Shown in pieces: positions 1 to 10,141 of a stretch of 64,000 nt of DNA. Source of the stretch: Paenibacillus xylanexedens. Lineage in GTDB: Bacteria > Bacillota > Bacilli > Paenibacillales > Paenibacillaceae. The notes under the pieces were generated by a model. It was not told the origin of the DNA. It did not search any database and was given only the letters and a program-made list of their open reading frames with translations. The position numbers were made by a program, and so were the translations under genes. Position 1 is the first letter of the stretch; each line of letters opens with the position of its first letter. Where the stretch lies: positions 496,001-560,000 of the forward strand of contig NZ_VEBF01000002.1 of the NCBI RefSeq assembly GCF_007676705.1. The letters run 5' to 3'.

Positions 1-409
1 CGACCAATACTTTGGTAATTCCAAGCTCTCTTGTTTTCTCCAAAGAAAGCCTGAGAATTTCGGAACCATAGCCACTTTGCCGCTCTCCTGGACGAATGCC
101 ATAACCAATATGTCCTCCGCTGTTGAACAATTTGTCGTTAAGCTCATGCCTTATATTGACGGCCCCCACGATTTGTTGTCTCTCCGTGACCAGCCAGTAT
201 GTACTGTCTTTGACCCAGCCGTCCGGGATGTCGATCCCTTGTTCATTGCGCTGCAAAAACGCCAACATCTCATCGAACGCATAAGGATCTTTGGAAATGA
301 CCCAAGGTACCATCAACTCTCCACTTTTGACCCAGTCTTCATAAAATGCCAAATAGGCTTCCTTATATGCTCGTGATGGTTTAATTAATCTAACGTGTTC
401 TTTCCCCAT
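1..409 (-). CDS. GNAT-family N-acetyltransferase (partial, C-terminus outside window)
   Basis: The visible 136 residues begin MGKEHVRLIKPSRAYKEAYL and match the N-terminal two thirds of a GNAT acetyltransferase, which moves an acetyl group from acetyl-CoA to an amine. The conserved acetyl-CoA loop region is visible as HIGYGIRPGERQSGYGSEIL (about residues 97-116), and the helix after it is also present. The start ATG lies inside the 3' end of the next upstream gene, a 20-nt overlap that suggests translational coupling. The substrate cannot be told from the sequence, and the C-terminus lies beyond base 1. Confidence 0.85.
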   Translation of the reverse strand, partial: MGKEHVRLIKPSRAYKEAYLAFYEDWVKSGELMVPWVISKDPYAFDEMLAFLQRNEQGIDIPDGWVKDSTYWLVTERQQIVGAVNIRHELNDKLFNSGGHIGYGIRPGERQSGYGSEILRLSLEKTRELGITKVLV

Positions 410-866
410 GGTCCGTATTCCCTCCCAACAGATATTGATATTGCCACGTTCTCTCCTCCAGGATACGCTGTTCTTGCTCTTCCATCGGAGATTCATAAAA
501 GATAGCTTTCACTGCGTACGTTGCAGCATGTACCGCATGTTCCTTCACATGAGCAGTTGCAGCTGCATGCCCCGCCGCACGAGATGATGCAGAGGCAGCG
601 ACATTATCGGCTTCCCGTGCAGCAGCATGAGCTGCAAAAGCCGCCTTTCGAGCATCAACCATGGTAATCTCACCACGGATCCAACCGCGTCCTGCGGCAA
701 TGGCATTACGGGCTCGGCGATCCTCCAACTGCTGCGCCTCAAATATAGGCAAGACACGTTCAGCACACTCCGCAGCCCAACAGGCCAGTGTATGGTGATC
801 CTTTTGCTTAGCCAGATCCTCAATCTCACGACGTAAAGGTGCATCTTTGAAGGCAGGTTTTGCCAT
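390..866 (-). CDS. Imm5-like putative immunity protein
   Basis: This 158-residue, Ala-rich, helical protein starts MAKPAFKDAPLRREIEDLAK. I recognise the family from databases as 'putative immunity protein' (Imm-5-like), whose members carry the Ala/His-rich stretches seen here (HAAAREAD, GHAAATAHVKEHAVHAA). A longer reading from base 890 is possible. The ATG at 866 is preferred because AAAGGAG sits about 7 nt upstream. The gene overlaps the downstream acetyltransferase by 20 nt. No toxin gene is visible next to it, so the immunity role rests on family membership only. Confidence 0.7.
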   Translation of the reverse strand: MAKPAFKDAPLRREIEDLAKQKDHHTLACWAAECAERVLPIFEAQQLEDRRARNAIAAGRGWIRGEITMVDARKAAFAAHAAAREADNVAASASSRAAGHAAATAHVKEHAVHAATYAVKAIFYESPMEEQEQRILEERTWQYQYLLGGNTDHGERTR

Positions 867-904
867 GGTTATGCTCCTTTCGTTGTTCACCTTTAAGGAA
901 AGTT

Positions 905-940
905 CGAAAAAGGATCTGCGTGTGAGCAGACCCTCTTCAA
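905..940 (-). terminator. Rho-independent terminator after the rhamnosidase gene
   Basis: Read on the minus strand, a short stem (GGTCTGC paired with GCAGATCC, one bulge) is followed by TTTTT. It lies about 30 nt after the stop of the minus-strand GH78 gene. Confidence 0.5.
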
Positions 941-967
941 ATGTACATCTTTCTGCTTATTCTATTA

Positions 968-3688
968 TTATACAGACTCTGTCAATCTGGCTTCTTGCGC
1001 ATCCTCTTCCTTCCCCGCATTAAAGTATTTGTACGTGAATTGGTAACTTCCAGATCCCAGTGTGACTTCGGTATCGTCTCCAATACTCTGAATATCCTGA
1101 ACTTCACTCACTTGCTCCAAAGGTTTCCCTTGCTCCAGAATCAATTGACCACCAGCTCCAGGCAAACGAACCGTGCCTGTCGTATTAACGGGAATATGCA
1201 CCCGTATCTCCATTTCGTTATCCGCCAGTCGGTGCCAACTGGATGCGACCTGACCATACATCGTCTCCAAACTCGCTTCCACCCAATCCAGTCCCGGTCC
1301 GGGTTGCGGCTCGATATGCACCATTCGGAATCCTGGCTGATGTTCATCGGACCGAATGCCGGCAACATAACGATACAACCATTCTCCAATCGCACCGTAC
1401 GCATAGTGGTTAAATGAGTTCATATCAGCACTCCAAAGACTGCCATCCTCTTTGATCCCATCCCAATGTTCCCAGACAGTCGTTGCACCTTGAGTCACCT
1501 GATACAGCCAGGACGGATAATCCTCTTGAAAGAGTAATATATATGCCAGGTCGTGAAGACCTGAATCACTCAGTACCGGATTCAGATAAGGTGTGCCCAC
1601 GAATCCTGTAGTAAGATGATTGCCCGCCTCTTTCACGAGTTTTGCCAATTGTTCAACAGCACGAGTATGAGCAGTGGCGTCCAATAGGTCAAATTGAAGC
1701 GCAAGAACATGCGCTGTTTGCGTCGGAACAGCAATTTTGCCGGCTGGAGTCACGAATTCATTTCGAAACGCATGAACAATGTTCTTATGCAACTGCTTGT
1801 AATATTCAGCATCGTCTGTCTTTCCAAGGACCTCAGCCGCTTTTTGAGTTAACGAAACCGAATAGGCATAGAATGCAGATGCTACATAGTCCGTGTCCGT
1901 TGCGCCCACATAACTATCGGGCTTGGAGTCCAGTCCCAGCCAATCGCCAAAGTGGAATCCCGTGTTCCACAGATATGGATTGTTACCCTGTACGTGAATG
2001 TATTCAATCCAGCGCTTCATACTCTCATATTGCTCGGCCAGTAATCTGGCATCCCCGTACATCTCATAGATGGTCCATGGACAGATGACTGCTGCATCAC
2101 CCCAAGCGGCAGAAGAATGGCTGGTGTCTCCCCATCCTTCTGAGGTGGAACTTCTCAGATCTGGAACGAAGAATGGAATACCGCCATCTTCTCCCTGGTC
2201 CGCTTCCAGATCCCGCAGCCATTTAGTGAAGAAGGGAGCCGTGTTCATCAGGTAGGACGACGTGCGGACAAACATCTGCGCATCGCCGGTCCACCCAAGC
2301 CGTTCATCCCTCTGTGGACAGTCTGTCGGCACATCAAGGAAATTCCCCTTTTGCCCCCACAATATATTGTGATGCAGCTGGTTCACCAGTGGACTGGAGC
2401 ACGAGAACTGACCTGTTTGCTCCATATTCGAGTGCAGCACTATTCCGGTGAACTCCTCCAGACGAACGTGTTCCGGGAAGCCAACCAGCTTCACATATCG
2501 GAACCCTTGGAACGTAAAATGCGGTTCAAAAGTTTCCACTCCATCTCCCTTACAAGTGTAGCGAATGCACTGCTTGGCTGCGCGAAGATTATCGGTGTAA
2601 AAGTTGCCTTCATGATCCAATATCTCAGCATGGTGCAGCTCCACCGTCTGACCCGCCTCACCTTGAAGGCTGAATTTCACCCATCCAACCATGTTCTGCC
2701 CCATATCTATTACACGATCTCCCTGTGGGGTTGTTAGCAAGGCGATTGGCTGCAACTGTTCGACTTGGGTGACGGGTACGTTCTCCTGCGCAACGATGAT
2801 ATCTTTGGGATGCTCCAGTACGTTCACGGGTGACCAATTCGTCTGAGATGAATCCGACCAATCGGACTCCAGTCGAGCATCATACGTCTCCCCCATATAA
2901 ATGTCCGACATACGAATGGCGCTTGGAGCAGCCGTCCACTCCCCGTTGGAGAGAATACATTCCTCTGATCCATCTTCGTATTTCATATGCAGTTCCAGCA
3001 GCAATGCGGACGTTGAACCAAATATCTCCCGTTCTTTGTTCCAGCCAAGATACCCTCGGTACCAGCCATCTCCCAGATTAGCACCTAAAGTATTCTGTCC
3101 ATTCTGAAGCAGGTGGGTAACATCATAAGTTTGATATTGTAATCGCTTACGATAAGAAGTCCATCCCGGTGTAAAATAATCTTCTCCTACTCTTGTGTTG
3201 TTCATATGCAACTCGTATAATCCAAGTGCTGTCACATATATTCTGGCAGACGTAACCGATTGTTTCACATTAAACTGCTTGCGCATTCGCGGGCATGACC
3301 TTTCCCCATCGTCCGCTGGTTGAGCTGTAATCCATTCCGCTTTCCATCGGTTGTTGCTATCCATCAGTCCCATTTCAAAATAAGCCGTTTCGGACCAACC
3401 GGATTCCTTTCCTGCATCATCCCAGGCCCGAATTCGGTAGTAATATCGCGTTCGCGGAGAAGGCTGAAAATGGTTTAATTCCACATGTATGGATTGATCC
3501 GTGCTTATCTCGCCAGAATCCCATGCAATCTCATCAAAATCTTCCGTCAATGACAGCTGAATCTGGTATGCGGATTGCATGCAGTTCCGACGATCCGATT
3601 GCAGCTGCCAGCTTAAACGCGGTGATTTTAAGTCGAGGCCAATCGGATTAATTCTATACTCACAGCGAAGGTGACTAACGTTGAACAT
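968..3688 (-). CDS. Alpha-L-rhamnosidase, GH78
   Basis: This protein of about 906 residues hydrolyses terminal alpha-L-rhamnose from glycosides or rhamnose-containing polysaccharides. It has the bacterial rhamnosidase order: an N-terminal fibronectin-like region (FNVSHLRCEYRINPIGLD), beta-sandwich domains, an (alpha/alpha)6 catalytic barrel with the family signature DCPQRDERLGWTGDAQ (about residues 455-470), and a C-terminal beta domain. There is no signal peptide, so it is probably intracellular. The ATG at 3688 is chosen over 3721 because AAAGGA lies about 9 nt upstream. It is divergent from an AraC regulator, which suggests substrate-induced control. Confidence 0.93.
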   Translation of the reverse strand: MFNVSHLRCEYRINPIGLDLKSPRLSWQLQSDRRNCMQSAYQIQLSLTEDFDEIAWDSGEISTDQSIHVELNHFQPSPRTRYYYRIRAWDDAGKESGWSETAYFEMGLMDSNNRWKAEWITAQPADDGERSCPRMRKQFNVKQSVTSARIYVTALGLYELHMNNTRVGEDYFTPGWTSYRKRLQYQTYDVTHLLQNGQNTLGANLGDGWYRGYLGWNKEREIFGSTSALLLELHMKYEDGSEECILSNGEWTAAPSAIRMSDIYMGETYDARLESDWSDSSQTNWSPVNVLEHPKDIIVAQENVPVTQVEQLQPIALLTTPQGDRVIDMGQNMVGWVKFSLQGEAGQTVELHHAEILDHEGNFYTDNLRAAKQCIRYTCKGDGVETFEPHFTFQGFRYVKLVGFPEHVRLEEFTGIVLHSNMEQTGQFSCSSPLVNQLHHNILWGQKGNFLDVPTDCPQRDERLGWTGDAQMFVRTSSYLMNTAPFFTKWLRDLEADQGEDGGIPFFVPDLRSSTSEGWGDTSHSSAAWGDAAVICPWTIYEMYGDARLLAEQYESMKRWIEYIHVQGNNPYLWNTGFHFGDWLGLDSKPDSYVGATDTDYVASAFYAYSVSLTQKAAEVLGKTDDAEYYKQLHKNIVHAFRNEFVTPAGKIAVPTQTAHVLALQFDLLDATAHTRAVEQLAKLVKEAGNHLTTGFVGTPYLNPVLSDSGLHDLAYILLFQEDYPSWLYQVTQGATTVWEHWDGIKEDGSLWSADMNSFNHYAYGAIGEWLYRYVAGIRSDEHQPGFRMVHIEPQPGPGLDWVEASLETMYGQVASSWHRLADNEMEIRVHIPVNTTGTVRLPGAGGQLILEQGKPLEQVSEVQDIQSIGDDTEVTLGSGSYQFTYKYFNAGKEEDAQEARLTESV

Positions 3689-3730
3689 TAGCAGATCGTC
3701 CTTTCCATCTTGGCTTCCCATTCGGGGTTA

Positions 3731-3746
3731 CGATATAATTATATCG
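3731..3746. promoter_or_regulatory. Perfect 16-bp palindrome between divergent genes
   Basis: CGATATAATTATATCG is identical on both strands and sits between the rhamnosidase and AraC starts. It holds a TATAAT on each strand, so it could form overlapping -10 boxes for divergent promoters or a regulator site. No convincing -35 boxes were found. Confidence 0.4.
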
Positions 3747-3822
3747 ACCCTGTTGTCGTAAATACCCGGTAATCAGGACTATTTCATCCGGTAGTTCAGC
3801 CATCTGTGCGAGGAGGTTACTT

Positions 3823-4707
3823 GTGAATTCATCTGTACAACTTATGAAAAGTGAGTACTTTCTGCATAACCATCTGCAGCTTTTCGTCAATCGTTGCTCT
3901 GAAGATTTTGTACTTCCATTTCACGCACATGATTTTATTGAGTATAGCTATGTTTCCGAAGGAAAGGGCTTTCATCATATTGGTGAAGATGTCATTCCGG
4001 TGACGAAGGGGATGCTGTTTGTCATTCCTGTCGGTGTCCCTCATGTTTTCCGTCCTGTGAGCACCAACGTAACCGAGCATCCGTTAATTCTATATAATTG
4101 CCTCTTCAATGCTGAATTGATCAACACACTGACATCCGTCATTCAGGAAAAAGAAATCATTCAACATCTGATGGATCTGGCACAAAATCAGATTCCTTAT
4201 ATATCCGTTGTGGATCACAACGACCAGATTGAAGAACTAATGGTGAAGCTGTATCGTGAATCCTCCGTTCCGGGAATCGGTTCGTCTACTATGTTATACA
4301 CTCTGGTAAGCCAGTTGGTATTGATGACCTACAGACAACTCAATCAAGAGGTTCATAATGAAGAAATTCATTCTACCGATTTTGAGTACATTCTTCATTA
4401 TCTCAAGCAACACGTAAGCAATCGGATTCGGATGTCAGATCTCGTACGTGTATCCGGCTGGAGCGAAAAGCAGATCGGACGAATGTTTCTACGGCATACC
4501 GGACAGACCTTTAGCAGCCACCTGCAACATCTTCGTATACGAAAAAGCTGCGAATTGCTTAAGAGTTCAGGGCACAAAGTCAGCCTGATTGCAGAGCTTG
4601 TCGGATATCGGGATATGGATTCATTCTACGCTGCATTCAAAAAAATAACAGGCGAAACGCCACTGACCTATCGCAAAAAATCCAGAGCACTGCGCTCTGG
4701 ACAATAA
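3823..4707 (+). CDS. AraC-family transcriptional regulator with cupin sensor domain
   Basis: The protein has 294 residues. The N-terminal half is a cupin-like sugar-binding fold (LPFHAHDFIEYSYVSEGKG, about residues 30-48; VIPVGVPHVFRP, about 67-78). The C-terminal 100 residues hold two AraC helix-turn-helix units (RMSDLVRVSGWSEKQIGRMF and HKVSLIAELVGYRDMDSFYA). It starts at GTG with GAGGAGG about 7 nt upstream. Its divergent position beside the GH78 gene makes it the likely activator of rhamnoside use. The last codons form the loop of a hairpin that works as terminator for the convergent gene. Confidence 0.9.
   Translation: MNSSVQLMKSEYFLHNHLQLFVNRCSEDFVLPFHAHDFIEYSYVSEGKGFHHIGEDVIPVTKGMLFVIPVGVPHVFRPVSTNVTEHPLILYNCLFNAELINTLTSVIQEKEIIQHLMDLAQNQIPYISVVDHNDQIEELMVKLYRESSVPGIGSSTMLYTLVSQLVLMTYRQLNQEVHNEEIHSTDFEYILHYLKQHVSNRIRMSDLVRVSGWSEKQIGRMFLRHTGQTFSSHLQHLRIRKSCELLKSSGHKVSLIAELVGYRDMDSFYAAFKKITGETPLTYRKKSRALRSGQ
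4674..4701 (-). terminator. Terminator embedded in the 3' end of the convergent AraC gene
   Basis: TCCAGAGC paired with GCTCTGGA is an 8-bp perfect stem with a 5-nt loop. On the minus strand it is followed directly by TTTTTT. It lies inside the last codons of the plus-strand AraC gene and would end transcription of the minus-strand nucleotidase gene. Confidence 0.7.
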
Positions 4708-4717
4708 AATTAACGTT

Positions 4718-5284
4718 TCAGACACTGACAACCTGTAACACTTCATCTATGTAAGCCTTGGCCTCTTTCCAAGAAGACATCAACGGAAAGTTGTATCGCT
4801 CACGCTCCTGTATGTTCCATGGATGTGGGATACAGATGACCTTTTTGCCGTCCTCATGCGCTGGAATCAGGTTATGTGCTCCATCATCAATGAGCAGATC
4901 GAAACCGAGCAAGTTTTTTCTTTTGCATGTAATAAACTGTTCTGCGGTAATAAAAGGCATATGCTGCTGAAGCCAGTTCCACTTCTCAACAACTGTTCTT
5001 GGTTCTGCTGCCGTTACGACTATGACATCATAAGCATCGTTCAGCTTTCGCATCTCATCTACAACATACTCGTCATATAACTCCAATTCCTCGAACAGAC
5101 CCGGCCGACCATAAAATACATCGTGCGTGCTCTCTGGATGACGCAAATGGGATGTATCCCAATGAATCATATCCTCGTAGCGAAGCGGATGGGTCGGGAA
5201 GTTGAGGTTGTTGTGATAAATAGCCCGCTTAACCAGATGACATATCGTGTCATCCATATCTACAGCTATAATAGGCTTCTTCAT
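4718..5284 (-). CDS. 5'-deoxyribonucleotidase-like HAD phosphatase (NT5C family)
   Basis: This 188-residue cytosolic HAD-superfamily protein resembles 5'(3')-deoxyribonucleotidases, which dephosphorylate (deoxy)nucleoside monophosphates. The nucleophile motif DMDDT is at residues 9-13, a TAAEP stretch with the motif II Thr is near residue 91, and a DLLIDDG motif IV is near 130. The length matches the family. The start has a GGGGGG-type ribosome binding site. It stands alone, converging on the AraC gene. Confidence 0.85.
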   Translation of the reverse strand: MKKPIIAVDMDDTICHLVKRAIYHNNLNFPTHPLRYEDMIHWDTSHLRHPESTHDVFYGRPGLFEELELYDEYVVDEMRKLNDAYDVIVVTAAEPRTVVEKWNWLQQHMPFITAEQFITCKRKNLLGFDLLIDDGAHNLIPAHEDGKKVICIPHPWNIQERERYNFPLMSSWKEAKAYIDEVLQVVSV

Positions 5285-5390
5285 GGTTATCCCCCCCCAA
5301 TACGAACACAGTATACCATCCCGAATGTTATGAAGTCATCTTTTTCACATTACAGTGCCATTAGCCTTCAAGAGAATTCTGCCAGATTAT

Positions 5391-5441
5391 AATAAAAAGG
5401 CGCCCCTGCGCCGCAATGATGCTACGCCGGGGTGCCTTTAT
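5391..5441 (-). terminator. Rho-independent terminator of the beta-glucoside operon
   Basis: On the minus strand, AAAGGCACCCC pairs with GGGGCGCCTTT (one G-U pair), with an extra inner GC stem, followed by a T-rich run. It lies 9 nt after the GH1 stop codon. Confidence 0.8.
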
Positions 5442-5449
5442 AGATTGAT

Positions 5450-6946
<1,497 letters not shown>

Positions 6947-6962
6947 TTAGTCCTAAGACAGT

Positions 6963-8882
6963 TTAGATTTCAGCTTTCAAGACGTCTTCACCCATCGTGA
7001 TTTCACCCAATTTCACAGGTAGAACCTGCTTGTAATCAGCCGTATTGGTAACAACCATGGCCGTTGTAATATCGTATTCTTTTGCAATTTCGGCCAGTTC
7101 AAATGTGAGCAACTTGTCTCCAGCCTGTACACGTGCTCCTGTAGCAACATGTGCATCGAAATACTGTCCACGAAGCTTCACTGTGTTAATTCCAACATGA
7201 ATCAGCAATTCCATTCCGTTATCACTGCGGACAACGATCGCATGTTTCGTTTTGAACACATTCATGATGGTACCAGTCACTGGAGATACCAATTCGCCCA
7301 CCGTTGGAACAAATGCCACACCTTTACCCATCAATTCATCACCAAATGTTGGATCGTTGACTTCTTTGAGCGGGATGGACTTACCTGTCATCGGTGCAAC
7401 AGCTACTGCATCACTCGTTGGTGTTGGATCGCCCATGTCGTCCACATTTACGGTTGCAGCGTCATTGGAAGTTACTTTCGCTGGTGCTGTAGAAGCACCC
7501 GGTGAGAATTGAGCTAACGCCTCTGCGTCTCCTTCTTCTTCCTTAATACCAAATATCGTAGACATGATTGCACCCACGACAAAGGCCAAAATCATACCCC
7601 CAAAGGAATACCAGAAGGTCTGTCCGATCAGGGAAGGAAGTCCTGGGAGACCCCCGTTACCCGCAAGTACATACGCTTTTGCGCCAAAAGCAAGGGCGAA
7701 TCCGCCACCCACTGCACTACCAATCATGGCTGCAGCAAATGGTTTTTTGTATTTCATATTTACGCCGTACATAGCTGGCTCCGTTACACCCATCAGAGCT
7801 GTAAAGCTCGTAGACAATGCCACGGTTTTAAGTTTTTTATCTTTTGCCCGGAAGAATACGCCGAGTGTCGCACCAGCCTGACCCATATTGGAGATAAAGG
7901 TCAATGGCAAGAATTTATCGAAGCCCAGTGTAGCGATATTACTCAGGATGATCGGCACAAGTGCATAGTGCATTCCTGTCATAATAATGAGCGCCATCGC
8001 GCCGCCCAGAACAATACCTGCAATCAATCCGCCTTCATTCAGCAGCCAGTTGATACCGCCAGACAATCCGCTACCTACAAAAGTACCCAATGGACCAATT
8101 GCAATCAGCGTTACCGGAACCATTACAAGCAAGGTAATCAGTGGCACAAGCAATAGCTTGAGCGCAGCAGGGATAACGCGGTCAACCCATTTCTCAACAT
8201 AGGACATCAACCATACAGCGAGTAAAATCGGAATAACCGATGAAGCATAACTTACTGCTGTAACCGGGATTCCCAAAAACCCAACCGATTCACCACTAGA
8301 TAACAATGCTGTCATGTCTGGATACATCAGTGCCGTACCTAGTGCAATCGCAACAAACGGGTTACTGCCGAATTTTCGAGCAGCGCTGACTGCAATCAGT
8401 AAAGGCAGGTAATGGAATACGCCGTCACCAATGGCTGAAAGAATACGATACGTATCCGTTCCGGCAGACATCCAACCTACGGACACGAATAGTGCAAGTA
8501 ATCCTTTGAGCATACCTGCCGCAGTAATCGCTGGAAGCATCGGGGCAAAGACACCTGCGATTGTTTCAAAAATTTTCAGCACGACATTTTGTTTTTTATC
8601 CGACTTTGGCTCTTTATTTTCTGTAGTTTGCTGGATTGCCGGATTTTCCTTCACCATGGCATCGAACACTTTTGCCACATCATTACCGATAATGACCTGG
8701 AATTGATCCCCGGAAATATTCGTTCCCATGACCTTATCCAATTTCTTGAGTGAGCCGTTGTCGACTTTATCGTTGTCTTTTAGATCAAAGCGCAAACGTG
8801 TAACGCAGTGATACACCGAGTTAATATTGTTTGTTCCCCCAACGGCTTTAATGATTTCCTGCGCCGTTTCCTGATGTTTCAT
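6963..8882 (-). CDS. bglP: Beta-glucoside PTS transporter, EIIBCA
   Basis: This 639-residue membrane protein imports and phosphorylates beta-glucosides. Domain order is IIB (phospho-Cys C26 in SVYHCVTRLRF), IIC membrane domain (about residues 105-455, many hydrophobic helices, with LMGVTEPAMYGVN), a linker, and C-terminal IIA with the phosphorylated His near residue 562 in LLIHVGINTV. This fused BCA order matches BglP/BglF. It is preceded by its own RAT/terminator and followed by the GH1 gene. Confidence 0.96.
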   Translation of the reverse strand: MKHQETAQEIIKAVGGTNNINSVYHCVTRLRFDLKDNDKVDNGSLKKLDKVMGTNISGDQFQVIIGNDVAKVFDAMVKENPAIQQTTENKEPKSDKKQNVVLKIFETIAGVFAPMLPAITAAGMLKGLLALFVSVGWMSAGTDTYRILSAIGDGVFHYLPLLIAVSAARKFGSNPFVAIALGTALMYPDMTALLSSGESVGFLGIPVTAVSYASSVIPILLAVWLMSYVEKWVDRVIPAALKLLLVPLITLLVMVPVTLIAIGPLGTFVGSGLSGGINWLLNEGGLIAGIVLGGAMALIIMTGMHYALVPIILSNIATLGFDKFLPLTFISNMGQAGATLGVFFRAKDKKLKTVALSTSFTALMGVTEPAMYGVNMKYKKPFAAAMIGSAVGGGFALAFGAKAYVLAGNGGLPGLPSLIGQTFWYSFGGMILAFVVGAIMSTIFGIKEEEGDAEALAQFSPGASTAPAKVTSNDAATVNVDDMGDPTPTSDAVAVAPMTGKSIPLKEVNDPTFGDELMGKGVAFVPTVGELVSPVTGTIMNVFKTKHAIVVRSDNGMELLIHVGINTVKLRGQYFDAHVATGARVQAGDKLLTFELAEIAKEYDITTAMVVTNTADYKQVLPVKLGEITMGEDVLKAEI

Positions 8883-8905
8883 GATGTTTTCCTCCTCATT
8901 TTTCC

Positions 8906-8988
8906 AATAAAAAATACCCGAACGAATCTAGCGCATATTGATGGCGCCATCTCATTCGGGTATTGCCTGATTGAACAGTAACAAGCCC
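8906..8988 (-). promoter_or_regulatory. RAT antiterminator/terminator switch 2 (before bglP)
   Basis: On the minus strand a LicT-type ribonucleic antiterminator (GGCTTGTTACTG...CAGGCAATACC, 8959-8987) overlaps the 5' arm of a terminator (AATACCCGAA with TTCGGGTATT, then TTTTTTATT). The overlap is the standard mutually exclusive arrangement: RAT bound by active LicT blocks the terminator and lets bglP be read. Confidence 0.88.
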
Positions 8989-9014
8989 ATAGGATATCCA
9001 GTTGTAATTTGATT

Positions 9015-9869
9015 CTATTGCGTGGACTTTTCGTCCCGCTTGGTTTTCATCAAACGTTCCAGATGGAGCGTTAGATATAACTGCTCAGAGTGAGTCATGT
9101 CATACTGATAGTTCTTATGGATAAAAGTCTCGATCTTGCCAATACACTTGAATGTCTCCGGATAGTTTTTCCGAACCACTTCATATAAATACTCCTCAGC
9201 ATCATCATGTGAAGAATGCGTAATGACACGCTGACAGAAATATTTCAAATGGGTGATGAAGCGGAAATAATTGACGCTATCTTCATCCAATTCGACGTTG
9301 AAGTGATATTTAATGATATTCATGATCTCCTGCAACAGCTGCATCAGATGGGTGACATCGTTCATGGAATCATTCACTTCCGCATTGATGAAATGCAAGG
9401 CAATATTACAGATTTCATCTTTGGGAAACTCAATATCCAGTCTTTCCTTCAGCAAGGTCAGTGCTTCTCTGGCCACATCGTACTCCGCCTTATAGAAGTG
9501 CTGAACTTCCCAAGAAAGTGGATTACGAGTAATCATTCCTTTTTCCAAGCGTTGAACAGCAAAGTGAATGTGATCAGACAGCGAGACATAGATCCCGTCA
9601 CTGATGGTTTTGTTCAATTGCGTTCGTGCCAGTGTCACAATATCATCTGTTGCCTGCAGAATCTCAATCGGCACTTCAGCTACGATGGATTTGAATTTCT
9701 CATAGATCGATGCATCCTGAAGACGAAATACCTTCTCAATCCGCTCTTCATCAATCTCATCGCCTGCTTTGAACTTAAATCCGATACCCCGGCCGAGGAT
9801 CAGTAGTTCCTGATTTTTGTCATCCACGGTACTGACAATATTGTTATTAAATATCTGTTTAATAATCAT
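9015..9869 (-). CDS. licT: LicT/BglG-family transcriptional antiterminator
   Basis: This 284-residue RNA-binding regulator binds RAT sequences and prevents termination when its inducer is present. The N-terminal RNA-binding domain (IIKQIFNNNIVSTVDDKNQE, ILGRGIGF) covers about residues 1-55. Two PTS regulation domains follow, with paired His in LSDHIHFAVQRL and in the HFINAEV region of PRD1, and THSEQLYLTLHLERL in PRD2. The ATG at 9869 has AGGTGG upstream. A longer reading to 9917 would run into the terminator and is rejected. RATs lie before this gene and before bglP, so it is probably autoregulated. Confidence 0.93.
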   Translation of the reverse strand: MIIKQIFNNNIVSTVDDKNQELLILGRGIGFKFKAGDEIDEERIEKVFRLQDASIYEKFKSIVAEVPIEILQATDDIVTLARTQLNKTISDGIYVSLSDHIHFAVQRLEKGMITRNPLSWEVQHFYKAEYDVAREALTLLKERLDIEFPKDEICNIALHFINAEVNDSMNDVTHLMQLLQEIMNIIKYHFNVELDEDSVNYFRFITHLKYFCQRVITHSSHDDAEEYLYEVVRKNYPETFKCIGKIETFIHKNYQYDMTHSEQLYLTLHLERLMKTKRDEKSTQ

Positions 9870-9900
9870 TATGGACCCACCTGGTTTTTTTTGAGGAATA

Positions 9901-9977
9901 AAAAAGGGCAAAACCAAAACAGAAATAATAAAATCATTTCCATAGTGGTTTTGCCCGCATTACCGGTAACAAGCCTC
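9901..9977 (-). promoter_or_regulatory. RAT antiterminator/terminator switch 1 (before licT)
   Basis: Minus strand: RAT (GGCTTGTTACCGG...GCGGGCAAAACC, 9947-9975) overlaps the first arm of a perfect 11-bp terminator stem (GGGCAAAACCA with TGGTTTTGCCC), followed by TTTTTTATT. It closely follows the LicT RAT consensus. Confidence 0.9.
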
Positions 9978-9983
9978 GGATAT

Positions 9984-10012
9984 AATTTATCATAACCTGA
10001 AAACGGTGTCAA
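9984..10012 (-). promoter_or_regulatory. Sigma-A type promoter of the licT-bglP operon
   Basis: On the minus strand TTGACA, a 17-nt spacer and TAAATT lie just upstream of RAT 1. The transcript would begin near 9975, placing the RAT at its very start. Confidence 0.75.
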
Positions 10013-10141
10013 CCAAAATTACTGCTACTGCGATTCCACTTTTTTAGATCATATCAAACATTTACCTTTTATGTTATTTTGAAATAAGATATAACCTTTG
10101 ATATTTAATAATATGAACCAAACTAATCAGGAGGATTCACT

